Shown one piece after another: positions 5,286-6,188 of a stretch of 6,188 nt of DNA (positions within the stretch are counted from its first letter, which is position 1; the number at the start of each line of letters is the position of its first letter). This DNA comes from DASQJJ01 sp964598355 (GTDB taxonomy: Bacteria; Patescibacteriota; Microgenomatia; Levybacterales; UBA12049). The DNA lies in assembly GCA_964598355.1 (NCBI GenBank), contig CAZRBN010000071.1, positions 1 to 6,188 on the forward strand. The letters are read 5' to 3'. The notes beneath the pieces were generated by a model. That model worked only from the letters and a program-made list of their open reading frames with translations. It did not search any database and was not told the origin of the DNA. The position numbers were made by a program, and so were the translations under genes.

Positions 5286-6188
5286 GCCACGAACAAGCTG
5301 AAGGATTTTGGTGTTTCAAAGACAGTACAGGCTGTCCCCTTTGAATCCGATCATGAGTTGCATTTAGGTGTTTTCTCGGCATCATTTATTAGGGTGACAC
5401 ATTCAGTCCCTGATACTTCTCATATTTTTATTCGGACGCCTATAGGGAATATCTATCATGGGAGTGACTTTAAATTTGATTTAACACCATTTGATAAAAA
5501 GAAAACTGATTTTGCTAAAATTGCCAAATGTGGAGAAGCAGGGGTTATTTGTTTGTTATCAGATTGTTTGGGATCTGAAAGACCTGGACATACTCCTTCT
5601 GAAGACAAATTAACAGATACTATTTTTCGCGAAATGGAAGATGCAAGAGGAAAATTTATTCTGACTACCTATTCTTCTAATATTAACCGTATTAATCAAA
5701 CTCTTCTTGCAGCAGAAAAGCTGCATAAGCATGTCTGCTTTGTTGGTAGATCTCTTGTTAAGACTGTTGATGTTGCCAAAACATTAGGACTCATCCGAAT
5801 GCCAAAAGGGATGGAAGTGAGACTCGACCAAATAAAACAATATAAAGATAATCAGTTGGTTTTGATGGTTGCAGGGTCTCAGGGTCAGGAAAATTCAGCA
5901 CTGACTCGTATTGCGACAGGTGAACATAAAGAAGTGAAAATGAATCAGCAAGATACCATAGTCTTTTCCTCTGATCCAATTCCTGGTAATGAAGTTATGG
6001 TAAATTCGCTGGTTGATACCATAGCAAAAATAGGTGCACGAGTCATGTACTCTGATATTTCTTCAGAATTTCATGTTTCAGGCCATGGGTCTGCTGAAGA
6101 ATTGATGCTTCTTATGGAGCTTGTTAGACCAAAAAAACTGTTTCCAATTGGTGGAACTCCTAAACATATGGTTGCATACAAGCGCTTG
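5286..6188 (+). CDS. rnj: Ribonuclease J, middle part (after gap, 3' end outside window)
   Basis: This is the continuation of the same RNase J gene, open for 301 codons to the window edge. It begins ATNKLKDFG. Beta-lactamase motifs follow: the metal-binding His in FIRVTHSVPDT (codon at 5400), then YHGSDFKFD with its Asp at 5466 (family HTGDFKFD). The beta-CASP domain follows with CLLSDCLGSERPG, ILTTYSSNINRI, VCFVGRSL, VAGSQGQENSALTRIA and IVFSSDPIPGNE. The return to the beta-lactamase domain has SGHGSAEE (His at 6084). The last motif, PIHGEYRH in the family, reads PIGGTPKHM here (6144-6170), so the His that normally binds zinc is Gly (codon 6150-6152). Family proteins are about 550-600 residues; roughly 412 are seen, and the C-terminal domain is missing only because the window ends. 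The family call is firm. Whether both metals are held as in B. subtilis J1 is open. Confidence 0.93.

Noticed and set aside
5276..5344. Stop codon at 5342 as evidence of an RNase J pseudogene
   Set aside because: The shift is created by the 10 N; the family sequence continues in frame for 301 codons once the Ns are removed.
1..6188. Recoded TGA (as in Gracilibacteria)
   Set aside because: No in-frame TGA is found in any of the genes; stops are TAA and Trp uses TGG.

Overview
The window is an AT-rich stretch with every gene on the + strand. In order it holds: the 3' end of infB (translation initiation factor IF-2), a DHH-fold protein that has lost its catalytic residues and carries a Gln/Pro-rich tail, rpsO (ribosomal protein uS15), pnp (polynucleotide phosphorylase, PNPase), and the first two thirds of an RNase J gene. 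The RNase J gene is interrupted by a 10-base run of N and runs off the right edge. No tRNA, rRNA, CRISPR array, insertion sequence or phage gene is visible.

The likely source is an uncultured, reduced-genome bacterium of the Candidate Phyla Radiation (Patescibacteria), probably Microgenomates-like. This is inference from three things: the compressed gene order, variant family motifs (a GGVGVVTRN start and a PIGGTPKHM motif in RNase J, a WVKR loop in PNPase), and a scaffold gap typical of metagenome assemblies. The standard code fits: all four visible stops are TAA and no reading frame contains an internal TGA. None of the four visible starts has a clear Shine-Dalgarno sequence.

In many bacteria infB is followed by rbfA, nrnA (a DHH nanoRNase), truB, ribF, rpsO and pnp. 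Here rbfA, truB and ribF are absent from the interval, and the DHH-like gene occupies the nrnA place. RNase J directly follows pnp. The locus therefore joins translation initiation and the small subunit (IF-2, uS15) to RNA decay (PNPase 3'-5' phosphorolysis, RNase J endo/5'-3' hydrolysis).

Promoter-like sequences lie at the end of infB (TTGACT, 16 bp, TGtTATAAT) and before rpsO (TTGCAG, 17 bp, TGgTATAAT). Both are so close to the next ATG that the mRNAs would have almost no 5' leader. A lone TATAAT lies before pnp. The gaps between genes are 2, 128, 92 and 113 bp. The last holds a small T-rich repeat cluster.

I see no new defence or mobile system. The most unusual item is the DHH-like pseudoenzyme with its disordered tail, followed by the RNase J that lacks a metal-binding His of the family.
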